From a virus, in the IMG/VR virus record IMGVR_UViG_3300006077_000020, positions 1-31,131 of that record: a stretch of 31,131 bases of DNA. One strand, 5' to 3'. Shown here in pieces: positions 20,681 to 28,935 of the stretch. The first letter of the stretch is position 1. Each line of letters opens with the position of its first letter. The position numbers were made by a program, and so were the translations under genes. Below the pieces are notes generated by a model, which saw only the letters and a program-made list of their open reading frames with translations, did not search any database and was not told the DNA's origin.

Positions 20681-22359
20681 TATTTTCCCTTTCTTTTACC
20701 AGATATAACATCGTCCATAATTTTCTCGAAATCAGCAGTAAGGTCTGGGAACATCTCTACGGTGTCCTTCCAGATCTTGCCCCCTTCAGTATATAGCTGA
20801 AACAAGTTCGCAAAGTTCTCCGCATTCTTAGCGTGAGATCTAGCATTGTAGTACCTACTTCCGTGACCGTGTATAAAGTTCTTATGAAACGCTCCTGAAG
20901 TCAAGCTGTCCATAATATCAGACCACGCAGGGATTTCTGGACTGTTCTCAATATACTTTGTTCCTTTACGTTTCCCCTTATATCTTCCCCTAGTGAAAAA
21001 CGTTTCTTCTTTCTTGTAATATTTATCCCTAAATTCTTCAGCAAGCACTTGCTTGTTCTTTCCCTTAACGTGCCTTGCATATTCTTTCTCATGCGCTTTA
21101 GCTAATAGCTTCTGTGAAGAGTAGATACCCTCTTCAGCCAGTATGCTATCTATAAAATGCCCGTATTCGTGCCAGAATGTTTCTCGGTCTTTTGGTCTTG
21201 CCTCGATCCTTCTAAAGAGCGGTGAATAAGATCCCTTCCCGCTTGCTATTTTATCGGGCAACGGAAGCGTTGATACTACTTCCAGAGCTTTCTCGTAGAC
21301 ATCTTTCAAGAGCAAATCGTACTTCTCATTAAAACCAAAGCCCTCTATTGGCTTCACTCCAGAAGGCTTCACTTTTTTAGGTTTCTTCTTTCTTGGAACT
21401 ATCGGAACGGAAGGCTCGTTCTTAGGTTCTGGTTTCGGAGGTGGATAGTTACCACCTTGACCAGTACGATCATCGATAAAATATGCCTTCGTGCTTGACC
21501 TGCAGTTAACGTGAGTTGGTGGGGCGTTTACTCCTATCTTCATTTTATCAACTCTAAATACTTTCAGATCAAGCCCCACGCAAATATCCGTTGTCCTATC
21601 ATCCATTACAGATATGTACTGGTAATATTTAACACCCGCTTTCTTATATCCAGAAAGCTTCGCTTCGGAATTAATCCTCGCACTTTCAGTAATTAGGATC
21701 CTCTTCGCCCTATAATCTCCATTACTGAAAAAGTATTTTGTTATCTGTGCTATGCCCTTCACCCCTGCCCCTGCATCCAGAGCAGATTTAACCATCCGAT
21801 AATACGCTTCGGCACTTTCAAAAGCTTGATGGTGCAACCTCGAAAGCAGATCCCCGCCCTGCCACTTCTTGACTATATTCTTGAATATAAAATCATCCCC
21901 TGCCATAGTAAAAGCTGAGTTCGTAAGCCTTGCCACAGATCTCTCGCCATCCAACCAAGTTTGATACAGAGATCCAAGTATCTTGCCCTTTTGCTGTAAC
22001 TTAATTCTACTCGTAACCTCATTCAGAGATAATTCGATATACTCCTGCCTACGAATAGTTTTTTTATTAAAGATCCTCTCAAGCCTTCTAGTGAAAACAG
22101 CATCCTCGCTAAATTCCCCTGACTTCAGTAGCCTTCTCGCTTTCCTTTCCAGATCTCTTCTTTGTAGCTTGGTGAGAGGTTTTGCCAGATCTTCGGTATT
22201 GATCTTTCCAGATTTCCCCCAGCGACTAAAAATATCCTTATTGACTTTATCGAAATCCTTTTTATACTTATACGCTATAGCATCAAGCACCTTACCATCG
22301 GTATCAATTCGGTTATGAGTTCTGTCGTGATCCAACTCCCATCCGTACCACTCGCCCAT
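20680..22359 (-). CDS. MuF minor head protein fused to a HExxH metallopeptidase-like domain
   Basis: The first ~300 residues are a phage minor head protein of the SPP1 gp7/MuF type; its C-terminal MuF part is at about 205-295 (RILITESARINSEAKLSGYK, VMDDRTTDICVGLD, PTHVNCRSSTKAYF). A proline- and lysine-rich linker (about 305-335) leads to a C-terminal domain of about 220 residues. This contains ETFWHEYGHFID with the zinc motif HEYGH at 397-401 and a later AENFANLF (513-520), where Glu514 could be the third zinc ligand. MuF proteins travel in the head and can carry injected effectors. The next gene's start overlaps the stop. The catalytic function is inferred from the motif. Confidence 0.85.
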   Translation of the reverse strand: MGEWYGWELDHDRTHNRIDTDGKVLDAIAYKYKKDFDKVNKDIFSRWGKSGKINTEDLAKPLTKLQRRDLERKARRLLKSGEFSEDAVFTRRLERIFNKKTIRRQEYIELSLNEVTSRIKLQQKGKILGSLYQTWLDGERSVARLTNSAFTMAGDDFIFKNIVKKWQGGDLLSRLHHQAFESAEAYYRMVKSALDAGAGVKGIAQITKYFFSNGDYRAKRILITESARINSEAKLSGYKKAGVKYYQYISVMDDRTTDICVGLDLKVFRVDKMKIGVNAPPTHVNCRSSTKAYFIDDRTGQGGNYPPPKPEPKNEPSVPIVPRKKKPKKVKPSGVKPIEGFGFNEKYDLLLKDVYEKALEVVSTLPLPDKIASGKGSYSPLFRRIEARPKDRETFWHEYGHFIDSILAEEGIYSSQKLLAKAHEKEYARHVKGKNKQVLAEEFRDKYYKKEETFFTRGRYKGKRKGTKYIENSPEIPAWSDIMDSLTSGAFHKNFIHGHGSRYYNARSHAKNAENFANLFQLYTEGGKIWKDTVEMFPDLTADFEKIMDDVISGKRKGK

Positions 22360-22362
22360 AGA

Positions 22363-23688
22363 TTAGACCCCGAAGCCCTGATAGTCACTCACCTTATTTG
22401 CACTTTCGCTCTTCACCTTCTCCCAGTCGTCAGCACCACTCACTATCGTTGTTCCCTTCTCTTGTGACATAACCCCTGCACTAACGGCTTTTTCAACGCC
22501 AGTCACTTGCTCATCGAATGAAGGCATAACCACTTCAGGGAACGTGATCTCGATACCGAGCAGATAATCAAAAGCGTTGGCAACCTCTCCTCGCTTCTCC
22601 TCTACTCTGGATATAGTAGCACTCATCATTCTACGCAGAGCTTCTCCAGAAAGTTGAGATACGTCAGTCAATCCAAGTGCCGTCTTGTTTACGGCCAGAG
22701 AAGAGAAGATATTGTTTTCGATATTTTCCTTGTGTATTTGAGATTGATCTATTCTACTTTCAAGAGAGATCTGCTCTGGCTTGTTCCCTCCATCCCTTAC
22801 GATAATCACTCTATCCTGCAAGTTTACTTTTGCATTTCCGTTTAGATCGTATTCCAGAGCCTCCTCTGGAAGAGATAAAAGCGGATTTGAGATCTTATCA
22901 AAAGTTTGAGAGTTGATAGTATTCGTAACGACAAGTTCCTTCAAGAGATCAACGTTATCGTCTGTATAATCGGCATCACCACCAAAAGAAATATTTAAAA
23001 CTTCAGCCACTATCGGCTCGGATACGGTTTCATAACTGTATACGATATTATCTTCACCAACTCCGTTACGAAGCCCCTCGATATAGGTATCAACATATCT
23101 TGCAGAATTGCTTTCCTTATCCAGCTTCACATATCGGTACGAAATCAGATTATCGGTATGTGTTTCGATCAGGTAGATCTCTTCATCTTCGTTATCGCCA
23201 ACCTTGTTGAATATATTATAGCTACTGATCTTGTCTTGTATGAATTCATCATACTCGGTAAAATAAGATAGCGGGGTGTACAGATTAATAAGCGTTTCGC
23301 CATTATGCTCAACCTTTCGCAGTAGAACAGATCCACCAATCGACTGGATCTTAATAATTTCCTTGACTTTTTTCTTCAGGTAACTATTCTCTTCATCATC
23401 GAACAACACAGTACCATTGACAGCATAAGAGATATACGCAGAGGTAATAGAAGATAGAAGGGTGGAGGGAACGACCAGAGAAGATACTGGGGCATAAGAC
23501 GGCTTGTTTCCAGAAAACCCAGTTAATACATTGTTACCAGATACCACAGCACCCGAGCCCATCAATTCAAGCTTTACACGGCTTATAACATCGGTATAAA
23601 ATACACCTCTCGACTTCTCTTTAAAAATCAGTTCGTTTCTGTGATATTGCAGATATTTATCAGTCTGCATATATTTAAAAATATTCAT
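22363..23688 (-). CDS. Portal protein, 441 residues
   Basis: The protein follows the large terminase and precedes the MuF protein, the standard place of the portal. It shows portal-like features: an N-terminal IFKYMQTDKYLQYHRNELIF, a VLTGFSGNKPSYAP segment, then GGSVLLRKVEHNGETLINLY (wing), and the helical stem region with LLKELVVTNTINSQTFDKIS and LSGEALRRMMSATISRVEEK. It forms the dodecameric ring through which DNA enters and leaves the head. The frame is complete at a typical length. Family naming beyond portal (SPP1 gp6-like or DUF1073-like) is uncertain. Confidence 0.85.
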   Translation of the reverse strand: MNIFKYMQTDKYLQYHRNELIFKEKSRGVFYTDVISRVKLELMGSGAVVSGNNVLTGFSGNKPSYAPVSSLVVPSTLLSSITSAYISYAVNGTVLFDDEENSYLKKKVKEIIKIQSIGGSVLLRKVEHNGETLINLYTPLSYFTEYDEFIQDKISSYNIFNKVGDNEDEEIYLIETHTDNLISYRYVKLDKESNSARYVDTYIEGLRNGVGEDNIVYSYETVSEPIVAEVLNISFGGDADYTDDNVDLLKELVVTNTINSQTFDKISNPLLSLPEEALEYDLNGNAKVNLQDRVIIVRDGGNKPEQISLESRIDQSQIHKENIENNIFSSLAVNKTALGLTDVSQLSGEALRRMMSATISRVEEKRGEVANAFDYLLGIEITFPEVVMPSFDEQVTGVEKAVSAGVMSQEKGTTIVSGADDWEKVKSESANKVSDYQGFGV

Positions 23689-23733
23689 CGCTACAATTCC
23701 TTTCTGGTTATTATAGCGTATTGTTATTTTATA

Positions 23734-24933
23734 TTATATTCCCTTCGGCTTCACCACTCCTATCGGTTTCCCTCTTCTCTTGTATAAGTGTGAAACAGCA
23801 TACCGCAGGCTATCAATAAAGTGGTTGTACTCGTCTATCGGCTTATTCGTAGGTTTCCCAGTCATTCGGTCAAGTTCCCACGTGTAGTTTTCCAACTCCT
23901 CTACGAATTCTTTTAGGTGTGCATTGACAATAATATCGTATTCCTTCAGGAACTCGATCCCTGCTATGATACTGTCCTTTCCCTTCTCTGCACCAACAGC
24001 ACGCACCCCCTTGGAGTTCAGGGATGCTATTGTTTTCGGCTCGGCACTATCGCATCTGGTTAGGTGTCGGTGTGCCTTCAGTTCCTTAATCCGATACGCT
24101 ATATCACTATTCATTAATCCTCTCTGGTAAAAGCCGTCATACACATAAATGATCTTCTTGGTGTAATCCATATATATCTGACAGAAAGCAGTCGGGTCGT
24201 TACTGAAACCGAAGTCCATCCCCTGCAGACACTCAAGCCTCTGTATCTCCTCGCTACGAACTGCCCTCTGCATAAAGTTGTCGAATATAAGTCCTTCAGC
24301 TACACCAAAACCACCTAAGTAAATGTGATTATACTTCTGCGGTCGCCTCGCCTTCATTATAGAAGCTTCCTCTATAATAGACTTTGGGCAAAAAGGATTA
24401 TCGTGGTAATTAGCGAATATTACCACCTTGCTATCGACCTCCTGCTCAAGCAGGAATACTGGATCTTCTTTTCGTTTAGGATTGTATGTAAAGATAATCT
24501 CTGCACCATCTTTCCTGATCGTAGGGGTCAGCAGTTCCAGAGAGTACGCAGTAATGGTTTGTGCCTCCTCTACCCAACACAGATCAAAACCCTCGAGAGA
24601 TTTGATACTGTCTACCGTATGAGATTGAAGACCATTAAAGATAATAACGCCACCACCTCTACGGCATTTGATTTGAGTGTCCTGGACTTCAAAATAAGAT
24701 CCTAGACCGTGATACTCTATTCTATCCGAAAGCAGTTTCTTTGAAGAGTGCTTAATGGATCTCTGCACCTCTCGCAGGCAAACAAGATTTAAGTTCTGAT
24801 CCTGCACCATTTTAGCAAGCAGATAATCGGCAACGACCCACGACTTTCCAGAGGATCTTCCGCCCTTCAAAAAATAATAGCGTTCTTGCTCTTCGTACAG
24901 AGGTAAAAACACCTCTGCTATATTAATATCCAT
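23734..24933 (-). CDS. terL: Terminase large subunit
   Basis: The 399-residue packaging motor has Walker A GGRSSGKS at 24-31, an FDLCWVEEAQTI Walker B and catalytic Glu near 116-126, a IIFTYNPKRKEDP coupling segment, and the RNase H-like nuclease domain beginning QGMDFGFSNDPTAF with Asp240. DSKGVRAVGAEKG-like features follow (SLNSKGVRAVGAEKGKDSII) and the end includes DEYNHFIDSLRYA, the family's final acidic motif. It translocates and cuts genome DNA together with TerS and portal. The start at 24933 follows a GAGGGG ribosome site partly adjacent to a small palindrome (TCGCT/AGCGA). Confidence 0.96.
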   Translation of the reverse strand: MDINIAEVFLPLYEEQERYYFLKGGRSSGKSWVVADYLLAKMVQDQNLNLVCLREVQRSIKHSSKKLLSDRIEYHGLGSYFEVQDTQIKCRRGGGVIIFNGLQSHTVDSIKSLEGFDLCWVEEAQTITAYSLELLTPTIRKDGAEIIFTYNPKRKEDPVFLLEQEVDSKVVIFANYHDNPFCPKSIIEEASIMKARRPQKYNHIYLGGFGVAEGLIFDNFMQRAVRSEEIQRLECLQGMDFGFSNDPTAFCQIYMDYTKKIIYVYDGFYQRGLMNSDIAYRIKELKAHRHLTRCDSAEPKTIASLNSKGVRAVGAEKGKDSIIAGIEFLKEYDIIVNAHLKEFVEELENYTWELDRMTGKPTNKPIDEYNHFIDSLRYAVSHLYKRRGKPIGVVKPKGI

Positions 24934-25001
24934 ATTTTAAGACCCCTCGCTGTAGCGATACATAAATGAGGTTGTACCCCCTAGTGAAATACAAATTGAA
25001 A

Positions 25002-25358
25002 TCAGTCAGGCTTTACGACATTGATTTTAATCTCATTTACTGGCAGATCTCCAAAGTGTTCAACCTCTTGTCGCTCTTTAAAGTCACGGTCACGCCCCTT
25101 CGTTTTCATAAGGTGCAATATACATTGAGTATCGCCCTCACGGATCTTCTTGATAAAAGCACTTATACCATAATCCACAACAGCCTCTTCGGCATCCTTC
25201 ACCTTTTTAGCAAAAACGTCAGATTTGTTAACCCAGTCATAAAACGTAGTTCTCGATATATTCGCCTTCTTGCAGGCATTGGTGATATTATAAGGTGACA
25301 ACTCGTACACAGCTAAAAACACCTTCTGCTTCGGTGTAAGTCGTTTTTTTGACATCAT
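25002..25358 (-). CDS. Terminase small subunit (HTH)
   Basis: The 118-residue protein has an N-terminal helix-turn-helix (LTPKQKVFLAVYELSPYNIT, NACKKANISRTTFYDWVNKS) followed by helices DVFAKKVKDAEEAVVDYGIS and a C terminus with GDTQCILHLMKTKGRDRDFK. This matches phage terminase small subunits of the phBC6A51 HTH type, which select the genome for packaging. The ATG at 25358 overlaps the stop of the glycosyltransferase (ATGA) with GGGAGG upstream. Confidence 0.85.
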   Translation of the reverse strand: MMSKKRLTPKQKVFLAVYELSPYNITNACKKANISRTTFYDWVNKSDVFAKKVKDAEEAVVDYGISAFIKKIREGDTQCILHLMKTKGRDRDFKERQEVEHFGDLPVNEIKINVVKPD

Positions 25359-26197
25359 TTTACCTCCCTAAGTAATTTTGGCGTACAATTATTCCACTTT
25401 ACTTTGTGGTGTATCCTCATATTTTTAGAGTTCATTACTGAAACCCTGACACAGCTCGGAGCATATAGCACGCTGTAAAAGCTCTTTACATACGTTCCAC
25501 CGTCCTTGTACAGATCAGTCATACCACCATCACCCTTTTGAGTGGTGACCTGGTTTATAGATATCTGGTTAGTGGTCAGCAGTAGCAAGCCAGATCTCGC
25601 CTTGCAAGTATATGTGTTCACGTCCTCATTGATCTTACCAATAAAACCTATCGGTTTATCTACATCACATATAAACGTATTCATACACTTTCGCTTTGTC
25701 CTTACCTTCTTTGAGAACTCCGAAAGAGATCCCCCAATAAAGTCGCCACCTTGAGCCATAGCAACAGAGGTGATCGCTGTACCTCTCATAAATTCTACCA
25801 TAAGTTCGAAAGTCCTATCAAGATCAGGATTTCGCAGGAACTTGTAATCGAACTCCTTATTGAAACGAAAACTAAACTCCGTATAATCATCATCCAGCTG
25901 AATAAAGTATTTTAAGCCCAGATCTTTGGATATCTCGAAAGAGGCGTTTCTGGCGTAAAATACAGATCCTCTTTTTCTGAAATTGTCGCCTTCATCGTAT
26001 CTGGTACTAATATCCTCTTTACTGAATATCTTTACCTTGTCACCATACGCCTTTTGGTACTTATCAATACTGGGATCATCGTCACTTATTACGAAATAGA
26101 TCTCTCCTGAATATCCACTCTTCTTGAGTGACTTCAGAGTGTGTATGTTATCGGGTCGATCATAGGTCAGGATCATTACTGCGAAATCATTAATCAT
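25355..26197 (-). CDS. GT-A glycosyltransferase, resembling TET-associated glycosyltransferases
   Basis: The 280-residue protein starts with a GT-A Rossmann-like strand (FAVMILTYDRPDNIHTLKSL) and IYFVISDDDPSIDKYQ. The sugar-donor region contains RGSVFYARNASFEISKDLGL then YFIQLDDDYTEFSFRF, where LDDDY is the metal-binding DxD-type motif. The C-terminal half has GGSLSEFSKKVRTKRKCMNT and MRIHHKVKWNN. The LDDDY-x-x-F pattern and its phage setting recall the TAGT family linked to DNA base hypermodification, but no TET/JBP oxygenase, hydroxymethylase or base kinase is visible here. Its substrate may be DNA, a virion protein or the cell surface. It lies between a ParB-like gene and TerS. Confidence 0.75.
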   Translation of the reverse strand: MINDFAVMILTYDRPDNIHTLKSLKKSGYSGEIYFVISDDDPSIDKYQKAYGDKVKIFSKEDISTRYDEGDNFRKRGSVFYARNASFEISKDLGLKYFIQLDDDYTEFSFRFNKEFDYKFLRNPDLDRTFELMVEFMRGTAITSVAMAQGGDFIGGSLSEFSKKVRTKRKCMNTFICDVDKPIGFIGKINEDVNTYTCKARSGLLLLTTNQISINQVTTQKGDGGMTDLYKDGGTYVKSFYSVLYAPSCVRVSVMNSKNMRIHHKVKWNNCTPKLLREVK

Positions 26198-26222
26198 CTG
26201 ATAAAATATCCGCTAAATTCTT

Positions 26223-26912
26223 TTACAGTTCAACATATCCGTTCTCTATTGCCTTCTCGTAATCTATTATCACCAAAGCACTCTGCTCGAACAGATCTTT
26301 TATATCGGTATCCAAGTGAGAGTAATATTCGGCAATCATAGCGAAATCAAAAACATCGTGACGGTATGCAGCACTTTTTAAAAACTCTTTCAGATCTTTC
26401 GGGATCTTCGCCTTGTTTATCTTCTTGATCAGATCTTCACGCTTACTGGTATCAACCAACTGTGACACCTCTGGCTTGATCCCCTTCGGCTCGTAGATCG
26501 GGATCTCTATTTTATCAGTATAGATCTGCTCTGGCTCGGAAGGGTCGTTCAACTCAAACCCGAAATCTTCTATCGTGAAAAATTCCAGAAGTGTCTCGAG
26601 TTCCTTCTCCAAAAGTTCTTTATCCCAGTCACTTTCAGCCACTCTGTTATCTGCCAGTCGTAGCATCTTAATTTGGCTTTCATCCAGAGTGTCGGCAATC
26701 ACGGCTGGGATCTCTGTCAGACCCAACTCGATAGATGCCAGAACTCTTCCGTGACCTTGAACTATACACATTTCTTTATCTACGACAATGGGTGTCATAA
26801 AGCCGAACTCACGGATAGAATTAGCGATCAATTCTATCTGCTCTGGAGGGTGCTTCTTGGCGTTCTTGTCATACGGGAAAACATCCAGAGGTGATACGGT
26901 GGTTATATTCAT
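26223..26912 (-). CDS. ParB-like protein, 229 residues
   Basis: The N-terminal ~100 residues are a ParB/Srx-type domain: VSPLDVFPYDKNAKKHPPEQ, IANSIREFGFMTPIVVDKEM, VQGHGRVLASIELGLTEIPA, then LRLADNRVAESD. The C-terminal extension (LKEFLKSAAYRHDVFDFAMI, LFEQSALVIIDYEKAIENGY) is a helical module often seen in phage ParB-like proteins near terminases. It probably binds DNA or nucleotides; whether it cuts DNA or only guides modification is unknown. Its ATG overlaps the preceding stop. It is a second, separate ParB domain besides the one fused to the methyltransferase. Confidence 0.85.
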   Translation of the reverse strand: MNITTVSPLDVFPYDKNAKKHPPEQIELIANSIREFGFMTPIVVDKEMCIVQGHGRVLASIELGLTEIPAVIADTLDESQIKMLRLADNRVAESDWDKELLEKELETLLEFFTIEDFGFELNDPSEPEQIYTDKIEIPIYEPKGIKPEVSQLVDTSKREDLIKKINKAKIPKDLKEFLKSAAYRHDVFDFAMIAEYYSHLDTDIKDLFEQSALVIIDYEKAIENGYVEL

Positions 26913-27121
26913 TCAGTAGCCTTTGGAACAAGTTCGTACTCGATCTCTTCAGTTTCTTCTACACCGTCCACGATCTTATTTATTATAAGTGTCGGGATCT
27001 CTCCTGCCTTCAGTATAATATGCACCTCTGTAATCATAGGGATATCGTCTATCTTAAAGATCCTGAGGATATCTCTATTCACGTCCAATGTGCTTATATT
27101 GAGATCTTCACTATGTGCCAT
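26909..27121 (-). CDS. Hypothetical protein, 70 residues
   Basis: Small acidic protein beginning MAHSEDLNISTLDVNRDILR and containing IPMITEVHIILKAGEIPTLI, likely a compact beta-alpha domain. The ATG at 27121 shares a base with the stop of the RHH gene (TAATG) and has AAGGGG upstream, so the longer open frame upstream is rejected. The stop overlaps the ParB-like start. The tight three-gene series RHH, this gene and ParB suggests co-expression. No family recognised. Confidence 0.65.
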   Translation of the reverse strand: MAHSEDLNISTLDVNRDILRIFKIDDIPMITEVHIILKAGEIPTLIINKIVDGVEETEEIEYELVPKATE

Positions 27122-27261
27122 TAAAGCCCCTTCTTTTTCAGACCGATCTCGCATAGCTCTTTCACGCATCCAGTAAACGTAAGCCCCCTATCATTCGCAC
27201 AACTCTTTATCCGATTATATAGTTTAATCGGGAACATAATCAACACTCTTTTAGTTTCCAT
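27121..27261 (-). CDS. Arc-like ribbon-helix-helix DNA-binding protein, 46 residues
   Basis: An ATG at 27261 with GGAG upstream opens METKRVLIMFPIKLYNRIKS, then CANDRGLTFTGCVKELCEIG and LKKKGL. A short strand (RVLIMFP) followed by two helices separated by a turn is the ribbon-helix-helix plan; residues of the strand (Lys4, Arg5) would read DNA as a dimer. It is the only clear transcription-factor-like protein in the genome, so it is a candidate for binding the inverted repeats at the two early promoters. That pairing is inference. Confidence 0.72.
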   Translation of the reverse strand: METKRVLIMFPIKLYNRIKSCANDRGLTFTGCVKELCEIGLKKKGL

Positions 27262-27267
27262 TTCTTT

Positions 27268-27654
27268 TTACTCCTTTGTTAGTCTTGCCAGTATTTTATC
27301 AACGGCTTTATTTACATCTCTTCTGGTTACTTCCAGATCTTTTTTTAATTTCTCGATACTGTTGTCCTTATATTTCAGTTTCAGGCTCGCAGTCCTCTTC
27401 TCTTTTATATCCTTGAGTATATCCCTCTCTGATACCTTCTCGTTCTTTAGAAGCTTTCTGAGATCCTGAACAGATACAAAATTGTCCTCAAGCCAGCGAA
27501 TATCACGAACTGCCTTCTCAGATTTATGCACTTTTGTTCTCAAGTGATCTATATACGAAAGACGCCCAGCTATATTTTCTTCACACTCTTTTTTAACCTC
27601 GTACAAAAGCTTTTCATACTTTTGACGTTCAAGATCTTTTTCAGTATCGCCCAT
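27268..27654 (-). CDS. Coiled-coil protein, 128 residues
   Basis: Highly charged, almost wholly helical protein (DLERQKYEKLLYEVKKECEE, DHLRTKVHKSEKAVRDIRWL, IEKLKKDLEVTRRDVNKAVD). The ATG at 27654 is seven bases after GGAGG; a GTG one codon earlier is also possible. It follows the Bet annealase almost without gap, a place where recombination accessory or host nuclease-inhibiting proteins (Gam-like) can occur. Gam proteins are also coiled-coil, but I cannot confirm similarity. Confidence 0.65.
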   Translation of the reverse strand: MGDTEKDLERQKYEKLLYEVKKECEENIAGRLSYIDHLRTKVHKSEKAVRDIRWLEDNFVSVQDLRKLLKNEKVSERDILKDIKEKRTASLKLKYKDNSIEKLKKDLEVTRRDVNKAVDKILARLTKE

Positions 27655-27656
27655 CA

Positions 27657-28565
27657 CTACACCTCCTCGCCTTCGTCAGTATAATCAATCTCGAAAACTT
27701 CATCGTTCTTCAGATCCTCGTCGTGCATCTCTACGGCTTGTTCCTCTTCGGCTTTGGCAGTAGCGATCTTTTTCCTCAAAGTATTTGCAGTAATATCTGA
27801 TCTGAACTTCAATCCCATTTCCAGAGCTTCACTTTTTAGCATCCCGAGTTCTGAATCTGCAACCTCGACAGTAATATCGCTCAAAAGATCCCCAGAGTGT
27901 TCCGTATTGCCACCTTCTGCAGCTAAACTGTTCTCTGGTGTGCAATCACCTACCAAAGCCTGATTAATCCCTCCAGAGGTCGCAGTACTGGTTTCGGCTG
28001 TCACCTCTTGAATATCATCGTTCCCGATTTCTTCTCTGGTATAAACACCACTCACATTGAAAGCCCTTCTTAACGCCTGACTTTCGGCAACCTTCTTGAG
28101 CATCGTAGTCGGTTTCTCTTTCCAGAACTTCGTGACCTCTCCATTGAACTTTCTCTGGACGTACTCGGAATAAGATACCTTAGCTTCAAACGGCATCTTA
28201 ATATCTATTCTATAAACTTTGCAAGTAGCGACAAGATCATTCTTCATAGCCCATTCACCATTAACGATCTCTGGAACTTCTTCGATATCAACAGTTGTTT
28301 CGATCCCCTTAAAAACTCCGCTTGTATGTGCCAATTTTAAGAAAGCATCACGCCCAACCAGAGGTTCGATCTTTCTGACCCATTGACCATTAACCTGAGC
28401 TTTCCTCTCAACGAAATAGATCTCTTTCAAAATAGGATTTAGACCCAGATTTGAAGCAACCGCCATACAGAACTGCATTTCCTGAACGGAAGTTCCTACG
28501 GGAAAATACGTATCTTTTATCACTCTTTTTTCGTCTTCTGAAAACTCTATTAATTTATTACTCAT
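27657..28565 (-). CDS. Phage recombination protein Bet / RecT-family annealase
   Basis: The 302-residue protein has the Bet signature: EMQFCMAVASNLGLNPILKE, IYFVERKAQVNGQWVRKIEP then LVGRDAFLKLAHTSGVFKGI and TTMLKKVAESQALRRAFN. The last ~110 residues are an acidic, low-complexity tail (ending DEDLKNDEVFEIDYTDEGEE), probably for partner contacts such as SSB. It anneals complementary single strands produced by the RecE-like exonuclease encoded in early block A. It uses the recurrent ribosome cassette GAAAGGTTGATAAAATG, which also contains the stop of the small gene upstream. Confidence 0.92.
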   Translation of the reverse strand: MSNKLIEFSEDEKRVIKDTYFPVGTSVQEMQFCMAVASNLGLNPILKEIYFVERKAQVNGQWVRKIEPLVGRDAFLKLAHTSGVFKGIETTVDIEEVPEIVNGEWAMKNDLVATCKVYRIDIKMPFEAKVSYSEYVQRKFNGEVTKFWKEKPTTMLKKVAESQALRRAFNVSGVYTREEIGNDDIQEVTAETSTATSGGINQALVGDCTPENSLAAEGGNTEHSGDLLSDITVEVADSELGMLKSEALEMGLKFRSDITANTLRKKIATAKAEEEQAVEMHDEDLKNDEVFEIDYTDEGEEV

Positions 28566-28569
28566 TTTA

Positions 28570-28668
28570 TCAACCTTTCAAATTGTTTACATAGTTGGCG
28601 AACTCACTCGCACTCATTCTCTTTACGACATCCAGTTTTAACCAGATCTTCAGATCAGAATACAACAT
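28570..28668 (-). CDS. Small protein, 32 residues
   Basis: An ATG at 28668, seven bases after GGAGG, opens MLYSDLKIWLKLDVVKRMSA then SEFANYVNNLKG and ends TGA at 28570. It shares the TGATG overlap with the stop of the upstream gene, and its own stop lies in the ribosome cassette of the Bet gene. These junctions strongly suggest translational coupling of three genes. It appears helical. No known family. Confidence 0.6.
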   Translation of the reverse strand: MLYSDLKIWLKLDVVKRMSASEFANYVNNLKG

Positions 28669-28853
28669 CACGCCACCTCCTTCTCAATAAGTGCCAGAGC
28701 ATTTTCGCATAGCGTGATCCATTCATCGTGCAACTTGTCGTTGCCTTCAAGAATGGCAATATCAATATCCTTCGGCATAACATTGTAATGCCCTGCCAAA
28801 ACTCTTCTTGCCTCTTTAGCGATCTCTTTTTTGATCTCTTCTGTAATTTTCAT
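28668..28853 (-). CDS. Small helical protein, first gene of early block B
   Basis: The 61-residue protein starts MKITEEIKKEIAKEARRVLA and ends EWITLCENALALIEKEVA, almost entirely helical and acidic-basic amphipathic. It is the first gene after the early promoter at 28910 and is coupled to the 32-residue gene and then Bet. Unrecognised family. Small promoter-proximal phage proteins often act on host machinery, but nothing in the sequence shows the target. Confidence 0.7.
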   Translation of the reverse strand: MKITEEIKKEIAKEARRVLAGHYNVMPKDIDIAILEGNDKLHDEWITLCENALALIEKEVA

Positions 28854-28855
28854 TT

Positions 28856-28910
28856 TATCAACCTTTCAATTTTGATACCACAGTATATAGAAAATATATA
28901 TATAAGTCAA
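28856..28910 (-). promoter_or_regulatory. Early promoter B with +1 inverted repeat
   Basis: The minus strand reads TTGACT (28910-28905), a 17-base spacer and TATACT (28887-28882). Transcription would start near 28875. As at promoter A, an inverted repeat TATCAA/TTGATA (28877-28872, 28861-28856) spans the start site, with a 10-base loop containing GAAAGG, the ribosome site of the gene at 28853. Both units share the same order and the same spacing of promoter, repeat and start codon. Confidence 0.8.
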
Positions 28911-28935
28911 GCATTTTTGGAAAATAATTGAAAAT

